64,000 bases of DNA from Zhengitettix transpicula (lineage: Eukaryota; Arthropoda; Insecta; Orthoptera; Tetrigidae), in contig CM073590.1 in assembly GCA_037074705.1 (NCBI GenBank), positions 41,563,895 through 41,627,894 of the forward strand, written 5' to 3'. This document shows positions 1 to 12,464 of the stretch, piece after piece; position 1 is the first letter of the stretch, and each line of letters starts with the position of its first letter. The notes under the pieces were generated by a model. The model searched no databases and was not told the DNA's origin. It was given only the letters and a program-made list of their open reading frames with translations. The position numbers and the translations under genes are program-made.

Positions 1-59
1 CGAGAGCGCAGTGCGGTCGCTGTGCCGGCCTGCAGAGAGTAGAGGCGCGTAGTTGTGCG
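1..59 (+). promoter_or_regulatory. 5' UTR / proximal promoter of the first-exon gene
   Basis: The first ~180 bases are strikingly GC- and CpG-rich compared with the AT-rich remainder. I see no clear TATA box in these 59 bases, which fits a CpG-rich, TATA-less promoter or a transcribed 5' UTR. The window edge cuts off whatever lies upstream, so the transcription start cannot be placed. The context before the ATG at 60 has G at -3, an acceptable initiation context. Confidence 0.45.
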
Positions 60-185
60 ATGCCCGTCACGGAGTTAGGACGCGCTCCTCAGCTGCTGCT
101 GGACTCGCCCACGCTGGCGCGCGTGGAGCGGGCCCGCCTCCGCCAGGAAGGCGCACCCGCCCCCGCCAGGAACAGCTGTTGCCAG
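60..185 (+). CDS. First coding exon of an unidentified plus-strand gene (partial, 42 codons)
   Basis: The open frame from the ATG at 60 runs 42 codons to a strong donor, CAG|GTACA, with intron GT at 186-187, leaving a phase-0 exon end. The encoded N-terminus starts MPVTEL, continues with a Leu-rich stretch, an Arg/Glu-rich stretch (VERARLRQE), then an Ala/Pro linker and a Cys pair before the splice. The composition is typical of a low-complexity, non-domain N-terminus. Past the donor the frame runs on only 20 codons into AT-rich sequence, so splicing is the better reading. High CpG density, the G at -3 and the codon content favour real coding sequence. I do not recognise the protein. No signal peptide or membrane segment is visible. 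No matching downstream exon was identified in the remaining 63.8 kb, so the first intron is probably very long. Confidence 0.55.
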
Positions 186-1467
186 GTACACAACGAGATA
201 TCAATTAACCGTGCTCAACTACAAACTTATTTTAAACCCGCTGATTGAAGATGAATAAAGTTATGTCGAAGACGCAAATAATTTTATTTAATTGTCTCGT
301 TTCGAGAAAAAAAATTGAGGTAGCAGAATTGTCAAATTGGAAACAGAGGCGAGGGACTGGGATAGAGACGTCAGTGATGTTTGCAAAACAAATGAAAGGC
401 ATGCATTTCGATTGTTAGGAACCCGCTCTTTTTCGGAACGTAATTTAGTAATAGTTATAAAAATGAATTTGCTTACTTCATTCAACCGTGCCTGAAAAAA
501 GTGCCATCACTGATTTCCGCAGACAAATTATGAAGACAAAAGAAAAAATAGATTTCAATTTTGTTAATTCATTATTTCGTCATTGCTTATTTTTTTGCTT
601 ATTAATACATTCTTAGACTATGGTAAACAAATGTAAATTTTTATCCGAATTCATATTTCGTCAGATGCTCAAGTATTATATTTCCTTCCGAAGATTTGTT
701 CGAATAAAATGTGAGAGTCGAAAATGTTTACTTTTGTTCTGATTGAAATCTGTTTGTACTGTTCCGGGCACAGGTTACAACTTCCGTTCCAGTCTTATTA
801 ATTTATAATCTCGTTGAACCTTCTGTACTTACCCATATTTGTTTCTATGTATTTGAAAATCTTGATGCTTACTCGATCCGCATCCATACATTCTATAATA
901 ACTGCTGTTGTATATATTTATTCCTCTACTTATTCTCGCTCAGTGCACAAACGTTTGTATAATTTTATTAACGGGTTTCGAAATGATAAATATACCTAAA
1001 ATTGTTGTAATACTACAAAGAACCTGTCTATGATTGTGTGTGAGAAGCTATCTTTGTAGAGCAATGTAGGATGTCTGGCTAGTTTTTATTCTTGTAGGAA
1101 ACTCGTCTTCCCCAATAGGGCATTAAGCACTTTGTTCTTCAGTAGCAACGCCGTAATTTATCGGAGTAAATATTTCAGATTTTTATTGCAACAAGAAGTG
1201 TTGGTAGTTTCGGTCGAAATACATTTTATATTTGTAAAAGCGTGTCGGCGGGAAGTGAACATTTTGTTTCATTGATATTAATAAATAAATACACGGCCTA
1301 ATGTCAGAAAATTATGTTAATTAACAAAATATTAAATAAACGACGTTTGTCAGAAATTTTTTCATCATTGTTATGATTTGATGCATTCATTAAATTTTGG
1401 TCTGACACAGATAATTGGTCTGCAACTATTACTTTAAAGTTGAATTTCTTCAGTGATAATGTTATTT
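186..1467. other. AT-rich non-coding stretch
   Basis: AT-rich sequence after the donor. I see no gene, no recognisable transposon protein and no clear repeat boundary in it. Confidence 0.4.
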
Positions 1468-1520
1468 AAATCTGAAGAGGTCCTATTAATACAAGGCGAA
1501 ACGTGGATTATTTAATGTTT
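1468..1520 (+). ncRNA. Degenerate hammerhead-like core
   Basis: CTGAAGA at 1472-1478 is followed after 19 bases by GAAAC at 1498-1502 and GTG. The spacing and two boxes match the recurrent core described for 36730-36770, but stem II is poorly paired and the base at the expected cleavage position is G, which hammerheads do not use. It is probably a decayed copy. It abuts the foldback at 1521. Confidence 0.22.
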
Positions 1521-1680
1521 TGTAGATATAATTCTCGGGTCTCAACCCGGGCCAATTATTTGTAAATAATAATGTTAAATAAAAATGTTATTTAACAAAC
1601 AATTCGCCCGGTTTGACCCGAGAATTATATCTACAACAGATTCACCGGGAAATCCGTCGCTCTCTATTTAATGTTTTGTT
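1510..1680. mobile_element. Short foldback (MITE-like) element, 115-bp hairpin
   Basis: Arms at about 1521-1553 and 1605-1635 are near-perfect inverted copies: TGTAGATATAATTCTCGGGT on the left is matched by its reverse complement on the right. The AT-rich centre is also imperfectly self-complementary. A 15-bp direct repeat (TATTTAATGTTTTGT) lies at 1510-1524 and again at 1666-1680 and may be a target duplication or part of an older element into which the hairpin inserted. There is no coding capacity. It is probably a non-autonomous element mobilised in trans; the family is unknown. Confidence 0.6.
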
Positions 1681-1689
1681 AATAAAACA

Positions 1690-2790
1690 ATTTTCTGATT
1701 AAGACCGACTATTTGTTTATTTATATTATGGTTTTTGTCAAATATTTTTTATCATTATTCTGTTTCATTATTGAATTGAAGACTTTTTTCGGTACTTGTA
1801 TAGCTGTACGTTATCAGAGTTATTTATTGTTCCTTAATTTAAGGAATTTTTAAAATAGTTAGGTAGTTCTATAAATGTTCCTGGTTGCAGCCGACGAGCT
1901 GCTCTTCCCCGAATTAGCAGGGATGCAAAATAAGTAGCAGGTATACTTCTCGTTTCCTACTTCCTGCATTTTTCGACTTAATCCCTTTACGCAGAGTTGT
2001 GGTTTGAAATTTGAGCAGTGGAATGCTTAACTCTTGCTAGATCAATTCTTTCGTAAAAAGCGAAAATGTTTTGCAAGTACAAACGCTTTTCGCTGGGCGT
2101 TCGATTCGCTCGTTTTCTGTCATACTTTGGCTCAAATGGTAATTATCAATTACAAACACAACTAATATCGTTTTCATATAACTGTCTATTCCTTTCAGTT
2201 ATGTTTGATATTCTTTATAAGGTGGAAAAAAAACTATGATATTTCAGTTATCTCAGTTTCCAAATAGCCATTTAGGATGTTGTCTCTTAATTCCCGACAG
2301 TTTCGAAAATTGGTTTTCAGTATTTTTTTTTATCTACGCTGGATCTCATGACACAAGGTCGCGGTATTCAAACACGGGTAGATCCGGTGATGTAATTAGA
2401 TGCGGTGATGTGATGCGTGCTTTTCCGACGATAAGTCCAGGTTGACAACAATTTCTGCAAAATATTCCTGTTATACGAATGTCAAACACCATCGAGTCGA
2501 TTGTTCCGTTCACTTGTTGTTTCTACTCGAGAGAATATATTCTCGTTTAGTAATTTTATTAATCAATGTAATATAAATTCGAGAATAGCCTTTTAAATAC
2601 TGTCGTTCAATGCAATTATCAATATCACAAGGAGTATTATTTAATGGGTTACTGCTAGAGATGGTAAAGCACTTTGAAAATTAAAAAATCTATGTTTGAA
2701 AATTAAGTTTGGTATTTTATAGCATTCGTCGGGTAAAAATTTTGCATTTTGCGTAGGAAATGTTGTTTTAAAAAAATTTGCTATCAACTA
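1690..2790. other. AT-rich non-coding stretch
   Basis: No gene or RNA gene is visible. The open frame at 2236-2445 has no recognisable domain and looks like chance. Confidence 0.35.
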
Positions 2791-2794
2791 CGAA

Positions 2795-3006
2795 TGCTGT
2801 GGTGTAGCGGCCAGTGTCACAGAGGCCCTGGGTTCGAATCCCGGCACGAGCATGGATGTTTGTGCTCTTCATTGTTTTTAAAACTGGGGTTTAAGCTGTT
2901 GGAGAAGCGCTACGCTGACCACGAACCACTCCTTATACCAGAATGTGTCATGGAAGATGGCAGCCTTAATGGGCTGTAGAGTTAATAATAATAAATAATA
3001 ATAAAA
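2795..3006 (+). mobile_element. tRNA-derived SINE
   Basis: A perfect RNA polymerase III box A (TGGTGTAGCGG, 2800-2810) and box B (GGTTCGAATCC, 2831-2841) sit 20 bases apart, closer than in an intact tRNA, so the anticodon arm is shortened. The tRNA-like head is followed by a tRNA-unrelated body of about 140 bases and a 3' tail of TAA/AATA repeats (about 2982-3006). Head, body and simple tail are the standard SINE layout. Such elements are transcribed by pol III and moved by a LINE reverse transcriptase. A related head lies on the minus strand at 8141-8200. I reject a functional tRNA because the cloverleaf is incomplete. Confidence 0.75.
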
Positions 3007-3009
3007 CGT

Positions 3010-6000
3010 CAATATCGCATTTTATGGATACTTATTTTTACAGCGATTGTCGTCAGATTTCTGATTTACATCAATTGCTGGAATCGGCCATATCCAGTTA
3101 TAACTTGTAACGTAGCATTGTTGCATCCTTTTAAAGAAGGGGGAACAAGTACTAATGTTGTTTTCTTCGGTATTTTAGCAATAATTCAACTCAGTATCTA
3201 GAGCTAGTGTCACTAAACAGGAAAACAATGTACTGTCCGTACAATTCCGAAATTTTTGTTTCGATTTTTATTTCGCAAATATTTAACACAAAGGTTGGAG
3301 TAGATTAAAACATTTAAATTTTCGTTGCTATGATAGGAAATTATGTCATCTGAGCGACGGGAATGTAGTGTGAAGGGAAACGTTGTTATGGCTTCTGTCT
3401 TTCGTTCTAGTGGATTTTGGCATTATTTGAGCGTGGTATTAAATCCCCGTAATAACATATTATGGATTTCCAATATAAGTAGAGTTTATTTTGTACATAA
3501 AGCTCCTTTACGTTATAGAATTATCATACGAGTCAGCGCACGAGTTGATAGAAACTATTTTAGATTAGGTTTTGTTCATTACCATCACAACGTGGCGGGG
3601 ATTCCCGCACTTGGAAATTTTGCGATTGACAATTTCGGCCAGGACTGGTTTACTTTATGTTTCTTGAAATGCATTTAATAGTGAATCATCACCTAGTATA
3701 TATAGTTCATATACTGCGGTGGTCAAAGTGAAATTGTTCTCAATAGGGCCGATTTATCCGAATATTGTAACGAAATTTATTATACAGACAAGTATACTAG
3801 TATTATCTCGGAAGAAAATTATGCAGGTGTTGGTAAAAGAAGGTGTGATTTGTTTACTCAAATAGCTGGCTGATGTTTCCCAAGAGTAGCAACACGTTGA
3901 CTTGAGTCACTGAAAAGCTTATAAAATACTATATCGACTGCACCGACTCTATTTAAAGTTCGATCAATAAGTCGCACTCTAGTGATATGCAGCTACAATA
4001 GCTTTGTTCCGAAGGAATATCGGCGTTATCGGTCAGTAAAATACAAAAAAAAAACCTTGTAATATAGAATTGCTTGTTTTTTCCCCAGTACTATTCTGGC
4101 TAGAAGTGATTTTACGAGTGGGTGATTACGAAATCACATCCTCGCATTTCATACAGAGAAAATTCGTTCAACTTGGCATATTTATTCGCTAGTATTAATT
4201 CATAATTCACTTATTCACTATAATAAAATACAGAGACGAATTTGATGATTGATAAATAATTTAAGAAATTTATATCGTAAAGTAGCATTTCTGGGAAAAG
4301 GCCATTTTTCTTACGATAACTTTCAAGTGCCTACAATTACTCCACATTCGTTTTCTTCGTTACACGGGAAAAAATTGTTTGAGAAATTTTTTGTTGAGAA
4401 TATTTGGTTGTTCGCGATTGTGGGCTAACCTTGTTTCTTCCGAGAGACGAACCCGGGCCAAGGCGAGCGGAGTCGTGTAGATCAATACTAGGCGCTCGCG
4501 ACACCTGTTCTTCCAGCGGCCCTGCCCTCGCAACTCTAAGAACCACACAACCCTGCATCATACCAAATAACGTACGTCAACCATCAAATATATATTTCTA
4601 TCTTTTTCTCTGAAAGCTTAGAAAGAAAGTCTGCAAAAAGACTCAATTGCTGGCACATTCCACGCCGCTGTCCGCTATAACACGTATTTGTAAGAAAAGC
4701 AAAGTATGTGTACGGCAAATTGTCTATCCATTGATCAATGAGACTTTTGCTGTCACGTCCACTTCTATTTACTTCAATTATTGTCCTGGATACCATTAAC
4801 CTTGAACTGGTTTCGGGAAACTGGGGGATGTACCATTGGAACAGTAACACGGTCACCGTTCTTACTTCATTTCGAGTCCTGTCCTCTTCGATGCGACTGA
4901 TCACGAAACACATTGTTTTAAAACAAGGAAACAACAATAATAATGTTCAAATTCTTCAGTCTCGTACAACAAAAGCATGTTTAATCTCTGTTTACCATTG
5001 TTTGGCAGAAAACAAATTTAATTGTCTATTTCTTCCAGCTTCACCTCCATTTAGGAAACACTACAAAGATCTTTAATCATGTAAGGACTCCATTCTCATT
5101 TGAGTCTGTGGAAGGGAGTTTTAATGAAATGTCACCAATTGCTGCACCTTGAAGTTCTCTTGAGAGAGGGTGTCAATAATCATTCTAATTCCAAGCAACT
5201 GCAGTATTTTTAATACAATTAAAAATGAATAAAGTAGTCGTTACCTTATCAACTGCCAAATATTAAACATGCATAACGATTTTAAGTTTAAATTACAGTG
5301 TACCCTTGTCTAAAGATTTTAATTCGTCCTAGTCGTATTCAGAATTGTTTGAAAACCGAACTATTTTTATTTTTAAAAATACTCGTAAACACAATTAATC
5401 TCAGAAACACAACACAAACTTTAATTCTTAAGTTTAATGGTGTGTGACAGATATCACACATATTGGTGTTCCAGAAGATCTATCTCAATGACAGAATTTT
5501 GTAGAGAGTGACCCAAATTACTTTACACATTGTGTGAAATTCCTTATATTATTAAGTTTTTTTTTGTTGAATAACGTAGATATACAATTGTAAACTATTG
5601 AAGGTTAGATTTCTTATTATTTTTGATGGATCTTTTTACGCGGTTCTTGTGTGATCGATGATCTAAGAATAATTGTCTCTGGCGTATTACAATTTTTTTA
5701 ACGTGCGGTATTATTCAAATTGATAATCACTATTTAGTGCAACTTTGTTACGGTTGTGCTCTAAAATTCCTGCGCCTCATTCCACGTACTACACATGCCT
5801 TTAATCTGAGTGCAGGCAGCCTCATCCCGCACCTATTCATCCTGTGTTCACTGATCGACTTTTAGGTCTTTTATTTCCTTATTCTGCAAATCAATAAGTT
5901 CTTCAGATCGTTACAATGCTGACCCAATAGCTCCTGCACTTCATCGTCGTCGATGACCAAGACCATGGAAAAAATTTCCCAACTGCTGCTGTCTCTGCTT

Positions 6001-8140
6001 CAAACCCGTCAAAATCTCTTTCTGGGACATAACTTGGCTACTGATTTTTCCTCAAGATTATTTTAAGATACTGTTATAGAGATACTCTGCTTGTCAAATA
6101 AATTGATGCAAATCTACATATGTCTATCCAACAATTTGTGGCTTGGAATCACCTGACTGTTCAGCGGGCGGGCACTACCGTTAATTCCTGCAAGAAAATA
6201 TGACCAAATTTTCTTTCTCTGTGTCATAGTTATAGAACGGTATGTAGCGGGGGGAGCCCAGGTTATCTAAATTAGGCGGGAATTTAAGAATAGAGTAAGA
6301 AATCTGCGTTTCTATGAAGAAGTTGTGTTCGCAACACGAGGAATGCTGAAGAAGACTTCTGGCCCTAGAACGACAAACGACTCAGGTCCGTCCTTGTATG
6401 GCAATAATATCATCAACACGAAGAAAAAATTTGTTTCTAAAAGATGCTCGTAACCCGTGGGTCCACCTCATTACTGGTAGTCGAGTCACCTCGACATTTT
6501 CAATATTTTTACAAGTGTTTTTCTATTTTTATTATACTCGACCAAAAGAAATTTATATAGTATACAAAGTTGAACGTGATAATATGATTTTGCAATTTAT
6601 TTCATTTTGGTCCGAACTAGAAAAAAATAGATCAAATTTATCGTCACTATATGCATTGTAGAAAACTTGCTAAAATAAAAAACAATATGTATTAAAAATG
6701 TAATTTGTCCGACCCCTTCCAAATACATTGAATTAAATTTCCGTCTTTATTTGTTTGGAGTTCAATTAGTTTCAGTATTTGATTAAACAGTTGTTTGTAG
6801 ATAAAATGTTTTACTGAGTTTAATGTTGGGGCACTTAGGTAAATTATAAATTGAAGCTACCCTTCGAAATGAAATTTCTATGAGGCAATTATCGATGTGA
6901 AATTTATGAGATAGGAAAATATACTCATGGGATTTAAAATGGTGCGTCGTATTCTTCTTATTGCTGTTTCCTCTCCATTTTTGATCAGAACACGTTTAGT
7001 TTTGTTCATTCGAATACTACCAAATGCTATCATGTAGAGGTTCCAAGTATAGCGAATAAACTCTGTTTTATTTTAATTTTTTTAAACTGCAATTTATTAA
7101 ACGTTGAAAGTAAATATTAATTAATTCAGTCAATAAATTTATTCTGTCTGTTTTCTAGCCTTATTTTATTATTCTATTTCCGAATATTAGGTCGTTTTCT
7201 GTGTTCAGTTTAAATTTGGTAATGAACCCCTGTTTTCGTAATGGCGCTCTTTTCTGTTCTGCTTAACAGGAATTGCGATAACTTGAAGGACATTGAACGC
7301 AGGCATGTTTCACAAGTATTAGTGAGCCGTTTTACTCATTTTCTTTGTCGCATATCCTCAACTAATTACGATATTTAAATTATTCCAGTTGAAAAGTGGC
7401 CATTTTCTTAGCGATATATCGCGGGACATAGAGGCTTTTTTACGATTTTTAAAATGAGCTAACACTTATACGTAGCAGAAACTCGCAGAGTGTGTGTTAA
7501 AGTAGGGAGTAATATGTATTTATTGCGGCAGCAAAATGTTACATCTATGTCCGTGTTGCGAAACGAATAGTCTTTGGTTTATGACTTTACATAGGACACG
7601 GTATAAATAACACAGACGTACAACATTAGGAAAATTGTTTGCGAGTACGGGAGTTGTATTTTTATTGATTGTTTAATACCAGTCTATCTGTAATATCTTC
7701 CCATATGAAGAAGACGTTGTGATTTACATAATATTTTCGCGAACCTCATAAGTAATTGGCGTTTAGGATTCACTTGTTGTGCTAATTTTATTTACTTTGG
7801 CTTTCCCCTCCTATTATTCATTTTCGAAGAAACGTAGTCTCGTTTGTAAGAATAAAATATAATATAAAATACTTGTTCCATAGCACCGTAGTAAAACTTT
7901 TGTTATATGTTTGACTGTATTTTTCCGTTACGTTACGTTACACGTTATGCCTGTTATTTTGGTAACCGAGATGTTTTCTGTCTTGTAAAATAATTTAAAC
8001 TATATTTAGAAATGTTTTTGAATTGTATTTATAGTCGCATCAAATGCTAAGGTCATTAGCGACTTTGTACACAGTTGGGTTTGACTTTGTCAGGGAACTA
8101 ATTTCTTGGAGTTTCTCAGAATCGAAACGTACACTCACTA
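3010..8140. other. 5 kb of intronic DNA with no recognised element
   Basis: Mostly AT-rich. A somewhat GC-richer patch lies at 4430-4560, and a CGTTA triplet repeat lies at 7926-7940. Frames at 3343-3678 (111 codons) and 4584-5076 (both strands) have no recognisable domain and ordinary intronic composition. I found no transposon protein or RNA gene. Confidence 0.35.
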
Positions 8141-8200
8141 CATCCATGCTGTAGTCGGGATTCGAACCCGGGACCTCTGCCTCTGTGATGACATGTAGCA
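8141..8200 (-). mobile_element. Partial tRNA-derived SINE head
   Basis: On the minus strand a perfect box B (GGTTCGAATCC, 8158-8168) is preceded by CACAGAGGC and followed by GCATGGATG, matching the same stretch of the SINE at 2795. The box A side and the 3' body do not match, so this is a truncated or diverged relative. Confidence 0.6.
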
Positions 8201-8209
8201 ATTTTGTAC

Positions 8210-10490
8210 ACACATTTTTATAATAAAATGTATGTCTTTACTTGTCTTCAATTTAAATGTCAATGGACACTAAAAAATGCTTATACATACGATTTTGGTA
8301 CTCATTAATAACTGGTAAATCCCCAGATGAGCGATGCTGCACGAGAAGTGGAGAGATCGGAATTCGAATTCCGTTCTGGAATCCTAATTTATAAGGGTTC
8401 TGCCTTACCTGCCCCTTGAAATGTCTTAAAAACCTACGAAAGTACTAATGGACAATCTGAAAGTTTCTCCTCCATAAATCCAGTAGATCCTACATGTCAA
8501 AATCCAGCATGTCAAACAAGTCCTGTTATTTTAGAAGCAACAGTTCTCCAAGGTCAATGAAAAAAACGTATCCGAAAACAATTTTTATTAGTATTTCTGT
8601 TCAATATTCGTTGAAAGTATATTTTTATATAAGACATCCTCTAAGGTTTCCAACAGTTTCCACAAAATTTCGTCAAAACTACATTACTTCCATAATGTTA
8701 CGTAATGAGTGACCGGACCTTTTTAGTTTGTCCATGGTGTCGCATTGGATCGAGCCCGGAAGAGAGAGGTAAAGGTTAGTTATCTGTTTGGAATGCATTT
8801 CATGGCCGAGCCCACGCCTGACTCACTGTCAATTTCGGTGACTGGAACCGCCGTTTCCACTCAGGGGGTGGGGTGGGGAGGTGGTTATCATTATTTCATT
8901 CTTCCGCAATGCAGTTTTCATATAGCTGTCGGGTTTACTCCTGTTATCTAGTTATCGGGAGCCAGAGGAGATAACAAGAGCCGTCAATTTATCTCACGTA
9001 GGCATCCGATGCAATCATCTGTTGTGGGGGCAATTGAGTTTGGAGAACACGAAGCTCCTTCAGTGAAAACTTTGTTCACCTGTCTGTCCCAAGATCAGTG
9101 AAACGGCTCTTTATCTTCGGTATACGAGGATTTTGAGCTTTAGAAGTAAACATAAATAAAGGTAATTTCCATAATACCTTTTTCATATATAAAAAAACAT
9201 TTAGGATTATCTTTCCATGTGTTTTCATACCAATTTTTATACGCCACAATGCACAGTTTAATATTTAAATAACTGTGCCAAATATTACAGAATATAACAG
9301 CATGAAAAAAATTATAGGTTAGATAAAAAATCATCATGTGATCGTGATTGAAATTATACTGATGCAAAGGGGATTGTTTTAACGAATGGGTGTATGATCT
9401 CTCTGTTTAGATTTATTGGTTGTAAATTAATATAAATAATATCGGAATATAGAGCATGAAATTTGTTCCGTTAAGAATTATTATATATATATATGTATTA
9501 CTCAGATCGTTACTTAACCTAAAAATTTTGATGCAACCAAAATGCATTTTGTTCCTGACTTATCCGACATTATTGTTTAAAAATAGTTCTATTTACTCTA
9601 AAGATATTTTTTCAGGGTCGTGCCGTGCTTTGATACAGAGGGGAATAAGAAGCGAGATAATTTAGAATTTAAAGCATTCAATAATTAAAACTATTTTATT
9701 AAAATATAGTAGTTAATATTTTCAAAAGAAAATTACTCTTATAATATTTTACGTAGTTTTTAAAAAATCATATCGTAGGTTATTTGAAAAAAATAATAAG
9801 AGGCGGAATTTCGAAGAATGGCGTTATACTGAGAAATACTACCCCACGCTCCTGTAGGTCTATTGGTTCATGTCGATGCATATTGTAAGGTACATATAAA
9901 AATGAATTCTTTCCAACATCCGGCTGCTTCCTCACTACCTTTGTTAGCACTTTAACATTCATCGTGACCCAGGTAACTTATTCCGACCGAGGCCATTGTT
10001 CAACTTCATGGTTTCCGTGCCCAGGTAAAGTGCCTATGATAGTAACCGTGTAAAAAGAACGTCCTAGTGAGAGTCTGCGTGTACCACAACGAAGAAAGGA
10101 AGTGGTTTCTTCATGGAATTCGATCTTTCTTTTCGCGTAAATAGTCCAACACTAGCGCCGTGGATACGTGACGGCGACCCGTGTTTTTGTTTACCGTGAA
10201 CACAGTTTTGGTACACGATCGTATAAGAGGAAGGCGACAAGTGTTTTTTTCTTCGTTCATGAAGCACGGGAAGTGAAAGTCCCACGCCGCCCTCATTCAT
10301 AAGGATCCGACTGTTACGTTCGTTTGAAAGGGATATGGAAGTAATGGCTGTCACACTTGTTCCATAAACTCATAATGCCAGTTTTTATGCTGAAATGGCA
10401 ACACGCTTCAATGCTGTTCTGGTCTAATTAATGTATATTTCCGCCAACAAATTATCCCGTTGCAGTTTGATTTAATTATCGACTGAATGA
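8210..10490. other. Non-coding stretch with a GATA-motif cluster
   Basis: No gene is seen. Between 8880 and 9000 there are five WGATA/TATCW-type motifs within about 120 bases, in a GC-richer segment (8740-9060). A second GC-richer segment lies at 9980-10340. These might be regulatory; nothing in the sequence proves it. The rest is AT-rich. Confidence 0.25.
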
Positions 10491-10496
10491 ATATTA

Positions 10497-11300
10497 TTGG
10501 AGGTCGCGGTTGCCTCCACAAGTAAATCTTATTTTTACGCCGGTTTTCACTACGTTGGACCAAACCTCTTCCCTCACCACTGGACTCCAACCTCTCCAAA
10601 GTGCTCTCAATTCTCTAGACTCTTGGTCCAAACACTGGAGAGTCAACATCAACCCCTCCAAATCCTCTATCCTACCTTTCACCCTAAAAAGAAACCCATC
10701 AACCAAATCCCTCTCACCCTCAATGGAACTCTTATTCCCACAGAAGAAAAGTAACTTACCTGGTTTCACCCTTGACCCAAAATTATCCTGGCAAGCCAAA
10801 TTAATAACCTTATTCCCAAAAATTAGCAATAAAGTTGAAACCCTATACGCAATATTAAACAAAAATTCCTCACTCTCAATCAATACCAAATGACTAATCT
10901 ATCTCTCCCTCATACAACCCACTCACAAAAGCCTCAAATTACCCAAAACAAAATCCTTCGTTCAGTTACCAATGCTCTGTAGTTCCTAAGAAACTCTACA
11001 ATACAAAGGCAACCAAATCACTACCATCAACACGGCAATAATCGAATTATCCTCTCTAATTAAAAGTAACCTAAATCACCCAAAACCGACCATAGAGTAC
11101 ATACATAACCATCGCAACCTGCCGCCCTCAAACCGTCATCTGAAACGGAAACTCACTACACTTCATACTTCCCCGTCAACACTCAAACACATCCTGACAA
11201 ATCCTCTTCCCATCAACCCCAATACAACCTCCCTGCCCGATATCCCAACTATGCAACTATCTACCCAATATTCCAAACCTTTAGAGTAATAACAAATCAC
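10497..11300 (+). pseudogene. Jockey-like LINE reverse transcriptase fragment (3' part), decayed
   Basis: Conceptual translation on the plus strand gives a familiar LINE pattern: LQSALNSLDSW, then WRVNINPSKS, a segment reading LTLNGTLIP in another frame, then GFTLDPKLSW. This order is the region just after the catalytic YxDD of Jockey/CR1-type reverse transcriptases, leading into the thumb and connection. Frame changes occur near 10700 and 10740 and a stop at 10891, and further relic sequence with Arg/Lys-rich LKRK is recognisable to about 11170-11300. The catalytic core and endonuclease are absent, as expected for a 5'-truncated insertion. The block is C-rich on the plus strand, unlike its surroundings. 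It encodes no working protein. Antisense frames here (10494-10889) are shadows. Confidence 0.75.
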
Positions 11301-12280
11301 CCATCTCATCTTCCAATCCCTCAGAACTTCAAATTAAGAATTTAAGGGCTGGAAAGTCACTGGACTCTTTACCTATAGAAGCCAACATGTGAAATATTTA
11401 CCGTATTTATTGTAAATACTTGTAAATTTATGAACCAAACTGTATAATCGAAAGATAAATGCTTTTAAGAATAAAAAAACTACAATGGACCTTACAATGG
11501 ACTACACTTTTAATATCACTTTCTTTTCGTTAGGCCTAACAGGACCTCCGCCGTCTTGACTTGTACCTCTTCTTGCCGTAGATCCTTGTATCGCCGACTT
11601 GAATTCTGGTCATAAGCTGTCAATAACAATTTAGTAGTTCTCTGCTGCCGACTTTTTTGGAGTACGACCAAAATCATTATGTAAACGGTCTAATCACTCG
11701 TTTGTATCCGACATATTCCGGTGTTGAGTAAAGCCACGATTGTATTCAACTACGCACTGTACCTGAGTCGAAAGTCGAGTCGTAAATTGTTACCGTATGA
11801 GAATAATTTTCAAAGTCGAACTCAGTTACCTCGCGGAACATCACGGAAATAAGTTTCTAAGTGAAAGCATCAGTCTCGGTTTGATTTATTTTGCATGATC
11901 TCACAGTTTTTGTCTTTTTCTTGACACTGTCGAGAATTTAGTCTTAATAAGTATGGTGGTTCATCCACTTTGGATCAGGACGCTTGAAAGAGACTGAAGT
12001 TGTTTTGTTTAATTGCTAAACGACCTTACGGAAATCAATCAGTTGTCATTTATTCGGGCGAAAATATATATAGCCAGATAGTTAATTTTGTAATTCAGGA
12101 TTTAATTATCAAGAGAAAATACTTATATAGTAAAAACTTTTTAAACTAAACCATTACCAGTGAACTGTCAGCCAACTCTTTTATGTGAATAGTAATGCAT
12201 TCATAGTGTTTTAATCTAATGATGATTTAATTTTGCTAAACTAAAATACATGAATTGTAAATTTTTTGTTAGTCTTATGA
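11300..12280. other. Non-coding stretch after the LINE fragment
   Basis: No tail or target duplication for the LINE fragment could be fixed with confidence. The remainder is AT-rich, with no recognised feature. Confidence 0.3.
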
Positions 12281-12281
12281 G

Positions 12282-12464
12282 GTGTTGGGTCAAGAAAATG
12301 TGGCATTGTTCTACAGGGGAAGTGCGTGTCTTGCGTGCGACGGGCCGGATGCTGCGGTTTCCTTGACGAACACTACTCCTGCTAAACCTTTACAAGAAAA
12401 ACAAATGGAAAATAAGAAAATAAAAACCTTTACCTTACCAGGTCTTTCCCCGACGAAACGTTAA
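12282..12464 (+). other. Exon-like open frame, possible cryptic or alternative exon
   Basis: A 60-codon frame whose middle (about 12317-12375) is much more CpG- and GC-rich than its surroundings. It contains an acceptor-like TTCTACAG|G ending at 12316. If exon 1 (phase 0) were joined there, the frame would run 22 cysteine-rich codons and stop. In the other frame the residues look coding-like (GPDAAVSLTN). A donor-like AG|GT occurs at 12441/12442. None of this is decisive; it could be a chance frame or a processed gene fragment. I do not recognise the product. Confidence 0.18.

Noticed and set aside
2795..2860. Functional tRNA gene
   Set aside because: Box A and B are perfect but too close together, and the cloverleaf is incomplete; the body and TAA tail mark a SINE.
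3343..3678. 111-codon open frame
   Set aside because: Ordinary intronic composition and no domain; a frame this long is expected by chance in 64 kb.
4584..5076. Overlapping 117- and 112-codon frames on opposite strands
   Set aside because: They shadow each other, with no domain and no promoter or splice context.
10494..10889. 131-codon minus-strand open frame
   Set aside because: Antisense shadow of the Jockey-like reverse transcriptase relic.
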